In this document: positions 49,256-62,560 of the stretch, piece by piece
Layout of the letters: every line of letters starts with the position of its first letter
Position numbering within the stretch: the first letter of the stretch is position 1
Assembly: GCA_900708905.1 (NCBI GenBank)
Contig: CAADRB010000066.1
Span: 404,709 to 468,708, forward strand
Direction: 5' to 3'
DNA length: 64,000 nucleotides
Source of the DNA: Hymenolepis diminuta
Taxonomy: Eukaryota > Platyhelminthes > Cestoda > Cyclophyllidea > Hymenolepididae
Made by a program: the position numbers and the translations under genes
The notes under the pieces: model-generated
Databases searched by the model: none
Told to the model about the DNA's origin: nothing
Seen by the model: only the letters and a program-made list of their open reading frames with translations

Positions 49256-50408
49256 ATAATCCTTGACTGATACTTCTGTGTTGGCGTTATATCGAAGATT
49301 ACGTAAATGCTATGTGCATATGAAAAATATGCGATTCTGTCTAACTTTTGTCAAAAAACACTTTGAAGTCTGGAAGTCTTTTGACCAAATTCTCACGGTC
49401 GGTACATAGTTTATGTGATCTTTTTGATCTATAAATTATGTCATTAGTGTCATAAGCTAGGAAAAAATACGGGACATTTTTCTTCTTATTTAGGATGTAA
49501 ATCGGGAGTTAAATTATTTTTAATAAGTTGAACACTTTCCAATGAAAAGAACTGAATGGTTTCTGATTCGTTTAGTTGGGAAAAGCCAACGAGTATAGTA
49601 TATCTCACATTGTCTTATTTCATGTGCCTTCTTTCCATTTTATCTTATTAATGGTAGGGATAGTTAAGGCGATGTTATTCAGATAACTACCATATGCTTA
49701 CAATAAAGTAATTGCCACTTTGCTGTGTTAGGCATTTCAAGTACATTTACGGTTGAATAACCCATAATACCTTCGTTCCAAAAGATTATATGACCTTCAT
49801 TTCCATAATCTATCGCATATGATAGTGCTTTACTTCTTTATTTAGTATTATCGTATGATGAAATCCAACGCGGTTCACTTTGACTAAATACAACATTTCG
49901 ATACGACTTGATTACACTCTAGGTAGGTATGAGGAAGGAATTGCTACTTATTGAGTTCAAATAGCTACTCTGACTATTCTCAAACACGAAAGGAAGAGCA
50001 CCATGACTGACCTAATTAGGTCCTGTTAATGGCAATTGATTTATTCCTTCCAAAGCTGTTGGCATTTCGTTAGAAATCACCGAATATCTTATGACTCACT
50101 TCACCTCAAGATTATTGGAATCGAGTTTTCAAGAATCGATTATATTTGTTTAACATTTATTGTTTTTATTAAATATAAATTGATGTATCTAGTATTTGGT
50201 CCCTGGTAATAAAATGCATAGATTTTCACAGAAAATTTAAATTAATGTTAGCAACGGCTTATAAAATGATGTGGACGAGTCCTTTCTTTTGTTCCTTCAT
50301 TTGAATGTCAAGTTTTCCCGGGATTCCTAAACCAGAATGAATTTACACTTTCTAAGAGTCGTTTCATTTTAAATGAATAAGACCGTATCTTACCGCATCT
50401 ACATTTAT

Positions 50409-50437
50409 TAAGAAAATAACATCACGTTATTTTCTTA
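50409..50437. repeat. Hairpin-forming inverted repeat
   Basis: taagaaaataac, a 5-nt loop atcac, then gttattttctta: 12-bp perfect arms in AT-rich intergenic DNA. Confidence 0.8.
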
Positions 50438-51289
50438 TGAATAGCCTTCTTATTTTAGCATTATTTACCTTAATAAATAGACCGTAATTCATATTTTAAC
50501 ATTATTTATAAGGTCATCCAGAGGTTTCCGAAATTTTCCACTTTTCTATGTTTAAGTCTACTAACCACACAGTACTAGCTCTCTGTCCTTTTGGTTGATC
50601 TATACATAGGTGCAAATAATTAAGATAAGAATTTCGTTATTATTTCATTCCTGAAAAGGTAGGTTTCCTACCTTCATTTTCATTCAGTAAATTTCTTTTC
50701 CTAATAGACATTTTATCTACATGTTCCCTAGGCATTTAATTAATTGTTGTATGTTAAAATGTTAATTGTTTAAAAAATATGCTTCATGTTGTTAAACTCC
50801 TGTCAGCAAACAGCATTTTAAGTAATTTCATAATAGTTATTGTCGGCAGTATTTGAGTTATTGAGACAACGAATATTCATACTTTTCCATTCATCACACA
50901 AATCTAATCGTTCTTTTTTCTCGACACTGCCTATTTCATCATGAATTGATGATCACAAGATCGTTCTTGTCAAGTTGTAGATACAAGTAAAATTATGTTT
51001 AAATACATTAATCACTTTGTTTCTGGGAAAGAAAACAACTGCTTTAGATAGCAAAAGCCATTACATATGATCGTTGAGAAGCTAGGATATATAATTAGTA
51101 GCAGAAGTACCCGTTTAAAATGCATTTCTCACGCTGTCAAATTTTATCTTGGTTTGTTAGGTCAACAAGGGCCGAGGCCACCAATTTAAGAGTCACGACA
51201 AATAGCTAATGTTGTGCAGAGGGGTGAATGTGCACAGGGTCACCAAATTGTAGGAACTAATGAGCCAGAACCAGAACTAGATAGTAGAA

Positions 51290-51670
51290 TCTAAGACAAT
51301 AGCTATCAGCAAACAACAGCAAACAACAATTCCAAAAGGTAGAACACAAAGAGTTGTGTAGACCAAAGTGTAATGAATAAAGCACGATGAGGATTCGAGA
51401 GAGTAAGAGATGAGAAGGAAGCGTACAAGCAGGCAATTGACAAACGTGTGCGTGTGTATACATGGGAGTGGAAATACAAAGACAATTTAAATGAGTCACT
51501 CGGGCAAGGACTTGTGTGGAGTATGAGTGTGTGTGTACTCATAAAATGAAAAGGGGCAGTTATAGAATAAAGCAGAATTGATAAACTCGTCTAGACATGA
51601 CAGATAGGGATTTGAGACACAAAGACATCACTGCAGCTTCGTGGATAAAAACCAATATATTTTCATAAAG
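51290..51670 (+). repeat. GA-rich dispersed repeat, copy 3
   Basis: Shares gtagaccaaagtgta, gagatgagaaggaagcgta, gtgcgtgtg, gagtcactcgggcaagg, gacagatagggatt and cttcgtggataaaaacc, in the same order, with copy 1 at 16.0-16.43 kb. Non-coding. Confidence 0.7.
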
Positions 51671-52930
51671 AATGTGGTTAAAGAATAATGTTGGTGTCCT
51701 TCTTTAGGAACCTAAAATTCATCCCATTTATTAAACTTGTCATTTACAGTCTGAGACCTTACCATATTCGTATTTGCAGCGCTGCAATCAAAATGGATAG
51801 AGGTAAATTTGCGGAATATTATGGACCCTCTATAGCAATTCCGCAGATTACTAGAAGCTTATTTGTTATACAGACTATTTCTGCAGACGAGCAACATTAA
51901 GGCCAACAAAAATTTAGTGGATACTGTGGGTGTTTTCAAATAGGTAGCAATAGTCATTTAATGACTTATGAAAGCCAATTCTTCAGCTCCTTATTAGATA
52001 ACACGGTTCTTAAATTAGAATATATTTGTAATCTATGACATGTGCCATTTATATGCAGATAACCAGGTTTCATTATAGGGTTTTATACTGTGAATCACTA
52101 GGAATCGATTCAAGTAATAGATACCAATTCTCAAAACAGTATCAGTTAAAAATGTATCTGAATACCTTCTGGTTAAGCATATGATACACGCCTCCTTTTT
52201 CCAAATTTAATATAGCACCTTTTCGTCTAATAATATATGAAGATAACTAATACAGTGCACTAATCCTAACAGAGTTCTGTTATAAAAAAACGGATTTTAG
52301 TCTATCATATATCTTGTTCTATTCGGTTTTCCACTTAGTACATGAATATTCCTCTGGTGATATCTAAACAGTCACCTTACCGTTGCTTTTTAGGTCTTAA
52401 CGGCACGTGAACTATTAAAGAACTTAAGTAGTGATAATAATTGCAGAATTTGTTTCCTTCGAGGTAAAGACAGACGAAATTTTCCACAAGGATAATTGTT
52501 CGCTTTCATCATAAACTGAATATATGATTATGTACATATCTTTCTGAGGGAAATAAATGCTTGTTTTAAATAACAGATATTCACAGGTGTATGACGGCTT
52601 AAACCATAACACATTATGAGGGAGAAAATGTGTTTATTAACATTATTGCATGCTTTTCATTTCACATTGCTCAGTAGATAATACGGTTTAGTTTCTCGCA
52701 ATTCCCAATATTCAGGCCAAGTTTCGAACTTATCATTAACAATATTATAAATAAGAAATTATGTTAAATAAATATCTAAGCTTGAAGTTTCAATAGAAGA
52801 GATCTATAGTATCTGTCATTTGAATTATTGGAGGCTTATTAACTCAATATAGTAAGATTCTGCCGTAGTCTAAGGTTTCACACTCTGACCGTGTGCAGTT
52901 TTCATCCGTGGTTAATTTTTCTGCTAAAAG

Positions 52931-55900
52931 GCTACAATCCAAATCACGAGTATAGGGGCATGACATGTGAAAGCCCGGGGGTGAAAGAAACCTTAGCTTT
53001 ATGGTGGCTACATCGCATTTGTTTTGAGTCTTTCTGCAAAAGCGATGTGAAAAATCAGCTCAAACCAGAGTTATGGTGTGTGAAAAGTAACTGTACGATA
53101 ATCAGGTGAGAAATCTCTAATATTGCCTCAGCAACCGACGATTAACTTCCTTTGAGACAGAGCGACTTGAGTATGATTGACCTCATCCTTGTTGTCTATA
53201 TATAGTTATATATGCATGTATACGTCCGTTTATTAATAAAAATTCTATAAATTATTTTATTTGGGTAAGTGTATGCATTAGCTACATCAGAGAGGAAACG
53301 GTTTGGGAAAGCAGCAATGAGATTTAAATCATGATACTAATTTCGTTGACTTTCCGTCGCTGTCTTTCAGACAGTCTTTTGAAGAGGCTCGCTCTGAATT
53401 CGATGTCAACATTAAGGATGAAATCCTGATCTCTTTGCTAGAGTTAATACAACTGAAAACTGGGGTGAGTTCTTTTTGATTATAGGGCTTGAAGAACAGT
53501 GATCTGGCTGACCTTCAAGGCTGGCAGTTATATCCAAGCTATCCGTGCCTGATAAACTCACTTTGAAATCGGCGACTTGAATTTGGTTGATTTTTCTTGT
53601 CTCTAAGTAAATTTCCCTTCCTTTCTAAAGAGCTGCTAATAACAAAGTATACTTAGGTGTAATCTAATCAAAACTTATTCTTTCTGGGTCCACTGGGTCT
53701 TTTGTTTTCGAAAGGCCACACATTTTTGTTAATGCAGTGGCTAGAACGATAAACTGAAAGTCTTTAAAATTCCATTTGACAGAGGTCTTAAAGTTTCTTT
53801 GCATTTTAGTTTAGAAGACTGTTTGATTTCCACTTTGCTAGGTGGCAGTTTCGGTGTTTTCACAAAATAACTACAATTTGTTTGATGACAGAGAAACCGG
53901 ACTCAATCGGATTTGTGCAATTTAAAATATCGGCGATAGTTTTGACTCTATCTTTATAGCCAGAGAGCGGTTAAATAGTGCTTAAATTATTTATTTCCAA
54001 AATTACTGTCCCATAATCGACTTTATTCTTCAATTGATTCATCATAGAATGAATAATTTTTCATAATAACACAGTCTAATCGTAGAATGGATTTGCCAGC
54101 GTCTGATCCCTTTTCAAACTGAGCGGAACTTGCCGTTATTTTAAAATTAGTCAAATTCGAATATATAATAGGAGTTATATACTCTTAAACATAAATAATG
54201 AGCACATAATATGTCTTCCTAGTTCACAGATGACTTAATTTAATCAATGACAATACTCACAATCTATGACGTTATTTCAATGACCTACCTTCATTCGGTA
54301 AATCTAGAAAATTTTTGTTCAAACAAATGATATATTCAAAAAATTGAGCATACTCTGAGATATTATAATCCATGTTTAACAAAAATAAGCTCCTGAAGTT
54401 GGTACGAAAGTTCAAACACAATTCTCCATTGTTAGAATATTAATGATGGGGAAAAGTTATAGGCTCAACGGATCAATTTCTCTCATCTCTTTATGTCCGC
54501 TTGTTCAACAAGTACAGTATTAGCTAGATTTATAAAATAACCGCTGGTTATTATTGTTGGTAAATGATGGTTCTATTAAAATAGAGAATGGACAAAAATA
54601 AATAAGTTTATATAGAGAATTTAGGGACTATCTTTGTCAGATAATAATGGTAGATCATGTTTCCTTTTGACCTCAAATAGTAACCACATAGCACGTCTAC
54701 CTAATTCGCGGATGATTTATGCAATGATTTGCTTTATTGTTTGTAAACAGTGATGGCAATTCACTTTGCCTTGTCTTCAATGTGTGAATTGTTTTATACG
54801 ACAGAGTTGGAAATTTATGCTTAGACCAATAAGGCAATTAATATGTAACTTGAATCACGTATTGAAGGAATAACGGAAACGGAAGGAAATGGAAAAAGCA
54901 AATCTTTCGGTGATGTATCAGTTTTCAGAAACCCAACTATTTATCTACATAATTAAATAACAATATCTATCGCAGGCAGATTAGATGGGTAAATTCCAAA
55001 CCCGTTAAACGGCAGCACCTCCAACTGGCAGCTTTTCTTACGAAAAGCCTTTATTTCATTATTTCCTTCTTGACCAGTACTAATCAACACATTTTATCAT
55101 GCGCCGGCGAATATCGAATAAAGCTGAATGCTACTAGATAAATATTCATGACTACATATATTCAGCTAAAGATGGCATTGTTAGGTTGAGATGCCGATTG
55201 ACAAACTCTACTGTCTTCTAGACGAGTAAAATAGTACACACTTCTGACGTCATAGTATTGATTGCATCCACTTTAACGCACAAAGTGCACCTTCAGATAA
55301 CCAATAACCTTTATTGGAAATTGTTAATGACAAGGAGCAGATGCGCATATCCATCATACGCACAACCTGATTGGCTTATTCCAACAGAAGGTCATGTGGC
55401 CTTTACAAATATAAATTACTGCATGGAGCTGTTGGTTCGTTATTCATATTCTTAGAGAAGGTAGGATTGGGTTTCTGTTGAATCCGCGTTATTCTGAAAA
55501 TCAAGAAAAATGTTTCCGTGTTGTTTACGTTAAAGAGATATTTTTCTCTAAAGCTTGAATTCGCTGTCTTCGTTTAATCTCGGAGTTAAACATATTTTTT
55601 GCTGCCTTTAATCTCTTTGGTACTTCATTGTCACTTTAATTAATATTTATTTCATGTTATGCTACATAAATACATATATATATAATCCTGCATTTAGTCG
55701 CATATTTTAATTCTATTTAAGACAAATGTCTTCAGCTGTCCTGACAATATATTAGTCAATGATCTATCCGCAGCGCACTTTATAGATATGTGGTATTTAT
55801 TTTCGTCTATTTTTCAGTTTTTAGTGGGTTTATGTATCAGAATCACAACTGCTACTCCGAGGTAAGAGCTAAACAGTCGTCTCCACTGAACCCTTATCCC

Positions 55901-57397
55901 CTTTTATCCCCTCCCAATACCCCGCAACTACCAGTCTTCGATCATCAGGCCTGGTAAGTAATTTTAAAAATTTTTATCTACGAACTAAGGTCAGACTGTG
56001 TGATACTTCAAACCAAGGTCACTTCTACATAAAATACCCACTACCTATCTGATCAAATTGAACGTGCCAGCTAATTTGCCAATACCATAGAAACAGTTAT
56101 TGTTGATGCACGAACGTAACTACTTGAAGCCTATTGTAATTTCATTAAAAACTTTTAATTTTTAATTGCAGTTGGGATATTCCCTATTTTCGTTGGTTTC
56201 GATATACTAAGTAAAATTAGCTTTTTTAATGGAACCAGGATAGGGGTGTTTGTGTCAGTTTGGTTTATTTAGTTTCGGAAGATTACTCAGGAAAATCTTT
56301 TAAATGAGACCGGGAACAGGACATTTATGCTTAAACTGTGCAGTCACTGAATAATTTCGTCTTTTTACGAAGTTGTCTTAGACCCTCAAATGCAATATTA
56401 CCTACACAATATTATTTCAAAACCATTTGTTTGATGACATATAGTGTTTGGATCGAACGTGAACGTTCTATTAAAATGAGTAATCTAAATACGGTAGTCA
56501 GCCTTTCGTTCATTCGGTGAAATTAATTTTCATTCTTTGATTTAATTTTTCTCTATTAAGTGGAGCTATTCTCACAGGACTGAAAGTTCAGAATTTATTT
56601 TGTTATCCGAAATCATATCAGAGTTGTGTGTGGTCGTTTGTGAGATTGCAATGCAATCTGGTTTATGTCACATGAAAGGCTCCCATGACATATCTAACTG
56701 CAGCAGTTTGTGTTTATTTTTCGCCAACTTGTACGATGTAGCATCGAACTGAGAACCAAGTTAGATGAGTTAAAAAGTACACGAATTATTAATTCTCGCC
56801 CTTATTTGAAGTGTTAGGACCCTATATGGGTGTGTTGAGGTCGCCACACGTCATGAACATAGAAAATCGGCTATAACTACCATTTGATTTAAGTAGTTTA
56901 TCACATTAATGGGGAATTGTTTTGTCTCTTCAAGGTACATGCGAAGAGACCAACTTATGCCTCCGACTATAGGGTTCAAGTTGGAGATCTTAGATGGCCC
57001 AACTACTACCACTCCCTATCCTGAAATGAACAATATCGGAATGGGAGCCAGCGATGACGCCTATCCAATCAAATCGAATAATGACTCCTCAATGGAGATG
57101 CCGAGCTCGTACAAATCGGACGACACAGTATCGGATATTGATGATATTGACAGTTCGGCATCATGCGAGAACCCTTCTGCCAAATCTTCGGCTGACTCTG
57201 CAGATCGAGACTTATTCACACGGGATGTAATCAAGGTAGGGGAGGCTAGACCACAGCCACCGCTGAGAGGAGAAAGGGTGCATTTAACTCGACGTGGTTT
57301 GCCCTACCCGGCTGAAGCCTATGCCAAAACGAATCACCTACCTTGTGACCACTCGGGTGGAGACCATTGTACCCAATCCCTGTCTCATGCAGACTGA
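52931..57397 (+). CDS. Unrecognised multi-exon protein, 5' end uncertain
   Basis: Five exons with matching phases: 52931-53105, 53371-53464, 55297-55390, 55818-55953 and 56935-57397 (TGA). Translation includes YNPNHEYRGMTCESPG, QLKPELWCVKSNCTIIR, IKDEILISLLELIQLKTG, SRCAYPSYAQPDWLIPTE, a proline-rich stretch (LLSPPNTPQLP), then YMRRDQLMPPTIGFKLEI. A long serine/aspartate-rich tail (SDDTVSDIDDIDSSASC) ends HCTQSLSHAD. I do not recognise the family. The first exon has a faint BTG/TOB-like pattern (xPxxxYRGxxC ... LxPELW), which I do not consider proven. The first exon needs an upstream exon ending in phase 1; ATGGATAGAG at 51793-51802 followed by gtaaat would fit but is speculative. The third exon has a weak donor (gtcatg). 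Soluble, probably regulatory (inference from composition). Confidence 0.5.
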
Positions 57398-60300
57398 ACT
57401 TTAGTTGTTAACATTAGTCCGCTATTTTTATATTGATGTGCTTTTAACAATATTACTTAGTACAGTGTCTATTCGTTCTAAATATAAACACATATGTGTA
57501 TACTAATATATTGTCTTACAGGTGAGATTCTGCCACTTTTTGTTGACTTCAGAATGTAGTAAAAAATAGGGAAATTTTAGATCCCGGATTGAGTCTCGTC
57601 TTACTAAACCGAACGTAAGTGCAGGGTAGTAAAACAGAAGCAATTACATGTGTTACTGAAATTATCTATACAAATAGGTTTTTCATAAATAGAAATTAAA
57701 TATGTTTAGCAATTTGACAAATATTCATAGGATCTAGGGCATTTTTGCCTAGTTATTTTACAAGTTTAACGTAAATAGAGTAGATTACCCAAATATAACA
57801 AAATATTATTTTTAGAAAGAGGGTAGACTAAGGTCAGTTCATTAGAAATCTGAGCCTATGTTCAGACGTATGACCATATAGTCTTGTTAAAATCGGTGAG
57901 TAGGCAGTTTTTGGAAGAGTTTGTCCTGATACACTAAAAAGAGGCTTGTCGGATGTGCTATAATCAGCTCTTCTCTGTAGGATATCGTAACCGACTCTTA
58001 GATTCCCTAAGACATTGCACTAGTTACAAATACAACCGACAACACCACAATACAGAACGACCTGCTATAGCCAGGAGATGTCTATCAACATCTGGCGATT
58101 AGAAATGATTGACTGACGATAAGATCTCCACCACAATGTCCACAGGTGGTCCCACTGTGTCTATCTGAACATAGATACCTAGACAGATGTCTATCATCAC
58201 GCCGAGACACCGACGACGAGACATGACTAATATCTAACGAAGAGATGTTTTGTATATAAACCTAATTTACTTTTTAATAAATTGGGGTGGTTTGCCTACC
58301 ACCTCTGAACTGATCTGGCAACATGAGTGACTTGACTTATTCCATCTATTCGATCAAGTTGGCCCCAATAGACTCAACGTTATTACAGACCCAAACCACT
58401 ATATCGAATTAAGATACACGTTTGCTTGTCGACAGGCCGATTGATATCATGTCTTATTTACAATCCTAATGTAAATAAACTCGTTCGAATAAGAGGGAAT
58501 AGAAAGAAGTAGGAATTAAAGAATCATACATATAAGAATTATTTTGGCAAAATATTATTTTCTTATATGTAACAGGATGTATTGTAAATCTTTACCTTTT
58601 TCTATGTGATCATGCAAGATAAGCGGAAATTCTAAATCCTATGAAAAGGTTTGCACTAGGGGTATGCTTTTTCCTAATATATGATAAAATAGCACTGATT
58701 TGAGAAGTACGTAACCCCAAAATATGTGAAAATACAAATTTTCGAACTAGGAAAATGACAGATAATGTACATTTTAAATAAAGATCCCCCGAAACCGCGC
58801 TTGAATTGAACTTAGCCTCTGAATTTCATTCAAATAAAATCTTGGGGATATGCAGATATTAATTAAAAATCCAGCCGTGCAATAAATTTCAAAATTAAAA
58901 TTACTAACTACGCTCTCTCCACTTTTTCCAGAAAATTTACAAATGATGGGAACTTTATCTCAAATATTCAGGCATATTTAAGTATTTGTGTGAATGGCAA
59001 CGTCAAAATATTCATCTTATATTCATATTTTTACTATTTAGAAAGATGGTTAATCATGAATAACAATAACCTGAACATATTTGAGACTAATTTTAATTTT
59101 GGTGTAAAATCTTAGTTCACTTAGACAATTGAAATCTGTTATGCATTAGAACTATATGGAGAGCTACGGAACTGTATTAAGATTTATAAGTGAGGGGAAT
59201 TAAATTTACACCAATTAATTTTCCTCTAAGCCAGTTCGTTAGAAAAATATTTCAGTTACATGAGTGCGGACTAAAATTAATTTTGTTTTACTAATCTGAT
59301 TTCCTAGAAACACTGAAAAGGAACAGTTCATATTCCGGTGAGTTAAGAACCAGCGGCTAGTTTTACTAGATGACGCACACCACAAAAATTACTAGGAAAG
59401 ATATTTTTCAAAGAAATTGATCTCTTTTGAAAGAATTACAGTATTTTTAATGAGCTCAACAGCAAAGCATTTCCGCATTTATGATGTGCCAACTGTCAAG
59501 GAGGAATTCAATTGTAGATGGCTATTAAATATTCCCCTTTGACAAAATAAATTTTTTAACTTTATGATGTATTGAAGACAATAATATTCCAGCAAAATAT
59601 ATCAATTTTTAAATCTGCATTGCATCTGTTATCGATAAAACATAATTTCAAAAGACTGGAATGAATTTAGAGCTACTGGTGCACCTTTGACATTCTTATT
59701 GGATAACTTTACAGTTTGGTTGAGATACCGTCAGAATGGCCATGTGTCGAGATGTCATTTTGATAACATTTTGGATAAAGTATGACCATTATTTTCCTAA
59801 AAAATAAATTTCAAACCTTCCTAAATATTCTGATTCCTTAAATTTGAAATTCTAACATATTCAAACTCGATTCAGAATACAGTACATTAACTTTGTTAAA
59901 ACAGAACTTTTTAAATCTTTACAAATCCCTTTGTAATGAAAGTAACTTGTTGTGCCGCATGGTACGAAAATGAATCCACACCTTTTGTGGCACGACTTTG
60001 ACAAGTGCACATTTTTATCACATGCATTAAATCCCTCATTTTTTTGTTTCTCAATAATGAGAAACCATTTCTTATAAGACAATTTAAAAAGAAGTAATAA
60101 ACTGCTCTTCGAGCTTTAAAGTATTAATAAGAATATTCTGACGAAAAAAACAAAGTTCAGCAAACATTCATGACAAAAAATGTTTAAATATTCGATTATG
60201 TAAAGGTCCAATGTCAAATACACCGCACTGTGTAGATTGTGATCCTATTTCAATCGGCTGATTTTTTATTGGTGCGTATCGAGGTGATGCGTTTGAGTGA

Positions 60301-61522
60301 TTATGCAAAATGCTTAATGATATCTTTTGCGTTTATCCAGGTTGGATGATTTTAATACGGAAACGATAACACCTGTAAAATTTTACTTTAAATGCTGATA
60401 ATAATTAATGACTACATTAATAATGCATTAATGAAATATTTCATCTATCGATGAAAAACGCGATAATATTTTCTGAATTATGGGGTTCGATACGGCGAGG
60501 TCTGTTTAAAAGGTAAGTTAAATTTGACGTATAATCTCCAATTCACTAATGAATAAATACTAATCCAAGTTGATTGACAATATTCGTCCAATTTGGCCTC
60601 AGCGTATCTTTATATGTATACGTTTTAATAAATTCACCAACCATAACTCTAGTAGTTATTCATACAATAATTTTGTTTATAATTATTTCTAAGTGAGCTA
60701 TCATATGTGGAAGAAAATTTTATATATTCAATATTGAAAAGAAATACTTGCATTAGATATACAATACACAGCTCTTTACACCATTGTTTAGGCTAAATAT
60801 CGAATTCATATAGAAATTAATATAATTATTGCGTAATAGATAATCACTACTTACTGTAAAGCACTCTTGACTTGCCGTGGGTTAACACAATACTGACCTT
60901 TGACGAAAAACTTGGAGTATAATACGATCGTGGTATGGAGTGATTATGCATTAACTACATTAATCCTCGGGTGTAAGAAGACAAATTGGGAAAATCGTTG
61001 ACAAAGGTGTCACATTCATAATCACGACTTTCTCAAAATGTGATAGTTGATAGTCTATCAGTCACACAAACACATAATTCAGATATCATTATATCCGTAA
61101 TCAATTTTAAAAGATGGATTTATCACAAATTAATTATTCATATATTGATGAATATAATTCCCCAGTTGCACTTTTAAGAAAAATTCAAGGAGGTGTGATA
61201 AAGACATAAAAAATACTGTTGACAATTAATAAATAAAGTAAAGTGTTACATTTTACTTTTTAGATTGCTTAGAGAGACATTTTCATCCCAAAATCTCGAT
61301 GTTACTGAATAAATATTCTATTCGCCTTGGATTCTTCATGAAGGGATGTACGGGAAGAAATCAAATGAGTATTGTTTTAAAATAAAAATTGAATTTCTTG
61401 ATAAATAAAATAATCCACCAAATGTGATCAGTATAATATGAAGCTTGTTTTTATGCGGCTCTCCGCAATTCACTGAATTCAATCTTGTCGTCCGCGTTGT
61501 AGTTTTCTTGAGTATTCGCATA
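57398..61522. other. Intergenic stretch
   Basis: Contains one solo-LTR-like element in inverse orientation (58063-58369). The rest (58.4-61.4 kb) is AT-rich and I see no coding exon or named element in it. Confidence 0.5.
58063..58369 (-). repeat. Solo-LTR-like element, copy 2
   Basis: Inverse copy of the 21241-21561 unit. On the minus strand it runs from a decayed TRTTGGGGCC start to CTATAGCA. Blocks gaatagatggaataagtcaa, gttgccagatcagtt, gtcatgtctcgtcgtcg and gagatcttatcg are kept. Flanks are unrelated to those of copy 1, so the ends are real element borders. Confidence 0.55.
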
Positions 61523-62101
61523 ATGGTAAGTGGTCACTTGCTGTTTGTAAAACTTTAGAGTGATTTTTATTTCTCAAAAATCGAAACATACGATAAAGAT
61601 GAAATTCTTAACCCATTTTCAAGTCAAGAAACTGAAAGGAAAGAAAGGCGTCGAAATAAGAAGCTAGCGAGTCTGGGTATTTTCGTCGGAAAAACCACAC
61701 CCAAAGTGTTGGATAAGGCAATGGACTTTGAAACTAAAGTCTCAAAGTTAAAGTCCGAAAATCCGGATAAAGCTGCTGAACTGAACCTTAAAAAGGCGTG
61801 GCAATTGGCAACACTGAAAGCTCAAGGTAGTGTCTTCTTTGTGTTTTAATTGATATTTTTAGGTGTAAAAGTGAAAACAGAAATCTCCAAAATAAAGAAA
61901 ACGGCCAAGAAAATAGAGAAAAGAAAACAACAAAGTGCTAAACGATGGGAGGAGCGACAGAAGTTGGTTAAATTGGAGCACACCCTGAAACAAAGGAAAC
62001 GACAGCGTAACATTGACAATAGACGAGATAACAAGCGTTCAAAGAAATATAAACGTTTAGTGAAGAGGGGTCATATCTTACCTGAACTTCCTAAAGAGTA
62101 A
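61523..62101 (+). CDS. SURF6: SURF6/Rrp14-like nucleolar protein
   Basis: SURF6/Rrp14 proteins act in the nucleolus in ribosomal RNA processing and ribosome assembly. Exons 61523-61525 (ATG only), 61559-61826 and 61863-62101 (TAA) give 169 residues with correct phases. The two introns are 33 and 36 nt. The protein covers the family's C-terminal domain. It starts SDFYFSKIETYDKDEI (the F-x-K-I/V-E block), continues with a lysine-rich linker, a KAWQLATLKAQGVKV block, and a run such as KRWEERQKLVKLEHTLKQR. It ends KRLVKRGHILPELPKE, the typical basic tail. Family members are usually longer (about 350 residues in vertebrates), so an N-terminal exon may be missing or the gene is short. No in-frame coding continuation with an ATG exists upstream of this start; the frame is closed by TGA at 61440-61442. 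Confidence 0.85.
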
Positions 62102-62290
62102 TTCATTTTCGTAATTTTTTACTTGTAAATATATGTCCTGTATTTTCATGCAATTTCTGTTAATATTTTCATTTATACAGCTGTTAGACATGGTGTTATT
62201 GAAGGTCTTGTCTTTCTGCTGTTCTCTTGATATTCTTAACGTAACAATTAAATGTACTTTATTCGATTTAATTCCCTTTATACTTTGTAT

Positions 62291-62560
62291 TCAGTCTCGG
62301 AATTGTTGCATTAAACCCAATATAGGATTTTCCCTTCTAATATATCTACCTGATTTTGACTTTGCAAGCTTATTTTCGTTAATTTTAGTCTGGTTACTTG
62401 TCTTGTACGCAAGTTTCTCTAAAGTTGGAGGATTCATTACTTGAATAGTTCGTGAAACTATTGGGTTTTTAGTTGTACCGGTTTTTACTTGTCTTGTGTA
62501 TCTTCTTAACCGTGGAATTCGTTCGATCAGACGACTCAATTCTAGTTCATAATCAGAATA
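62291..62560 (-). CDS. Candidate terminal exon, basic protein, convergent with SURF6-like gene
   Basis: On the minus strand a frame opens after an acceptor-like gaactag and reads LSRLIERIPRLRRYTRQVKT, a PPTLEKLAYKTSNQTK part and a C-terminal GLMQQFRD (stop 62291-62293). It is basic and coding-like, and would lie tail to tail with the SURF6-like gene, 190 bp apart. The opposite strand is open too, but only as a hydrophobic translation typical of antisense. I recognise no family and cannot place the upstream exons in 62.6-64 kb. Confidence 0.35.
   Translation of the reverse strand, partial: YSDYELELSRLIERIPRLRRYTRQVKTGTTKNPIVSRTIQVMNPPTLEKLAYKTSNQTKINENKLAKSKSGRYIRRENPILGLMQQFRD

Larger units (their letters stand above)
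47543..51792. other. Intergenic stretch with repeats
   Basis: Contains a (TC)n tract directly after the plakin-like stop codon, a SINE-like head (48.07-48.24 kb), family R2 (48.88-49.25 kb), a hairpin (50409-50437) and a GA-rich repeat (51.29-51.67 kb). No gene recognised. Confidence 0.5.

Noticed and set aside
48953..49270. 105-residue open frame
   Set aside because: Falls inside dispersed family R2 and the frame is not kept in the other two copies.
62133..62444. 103-residue hydrophobic open frame on the + strand
   Set aside because: Its composition is that expected from the antisense of a basic protein; the minus strand reading is more coding-like.
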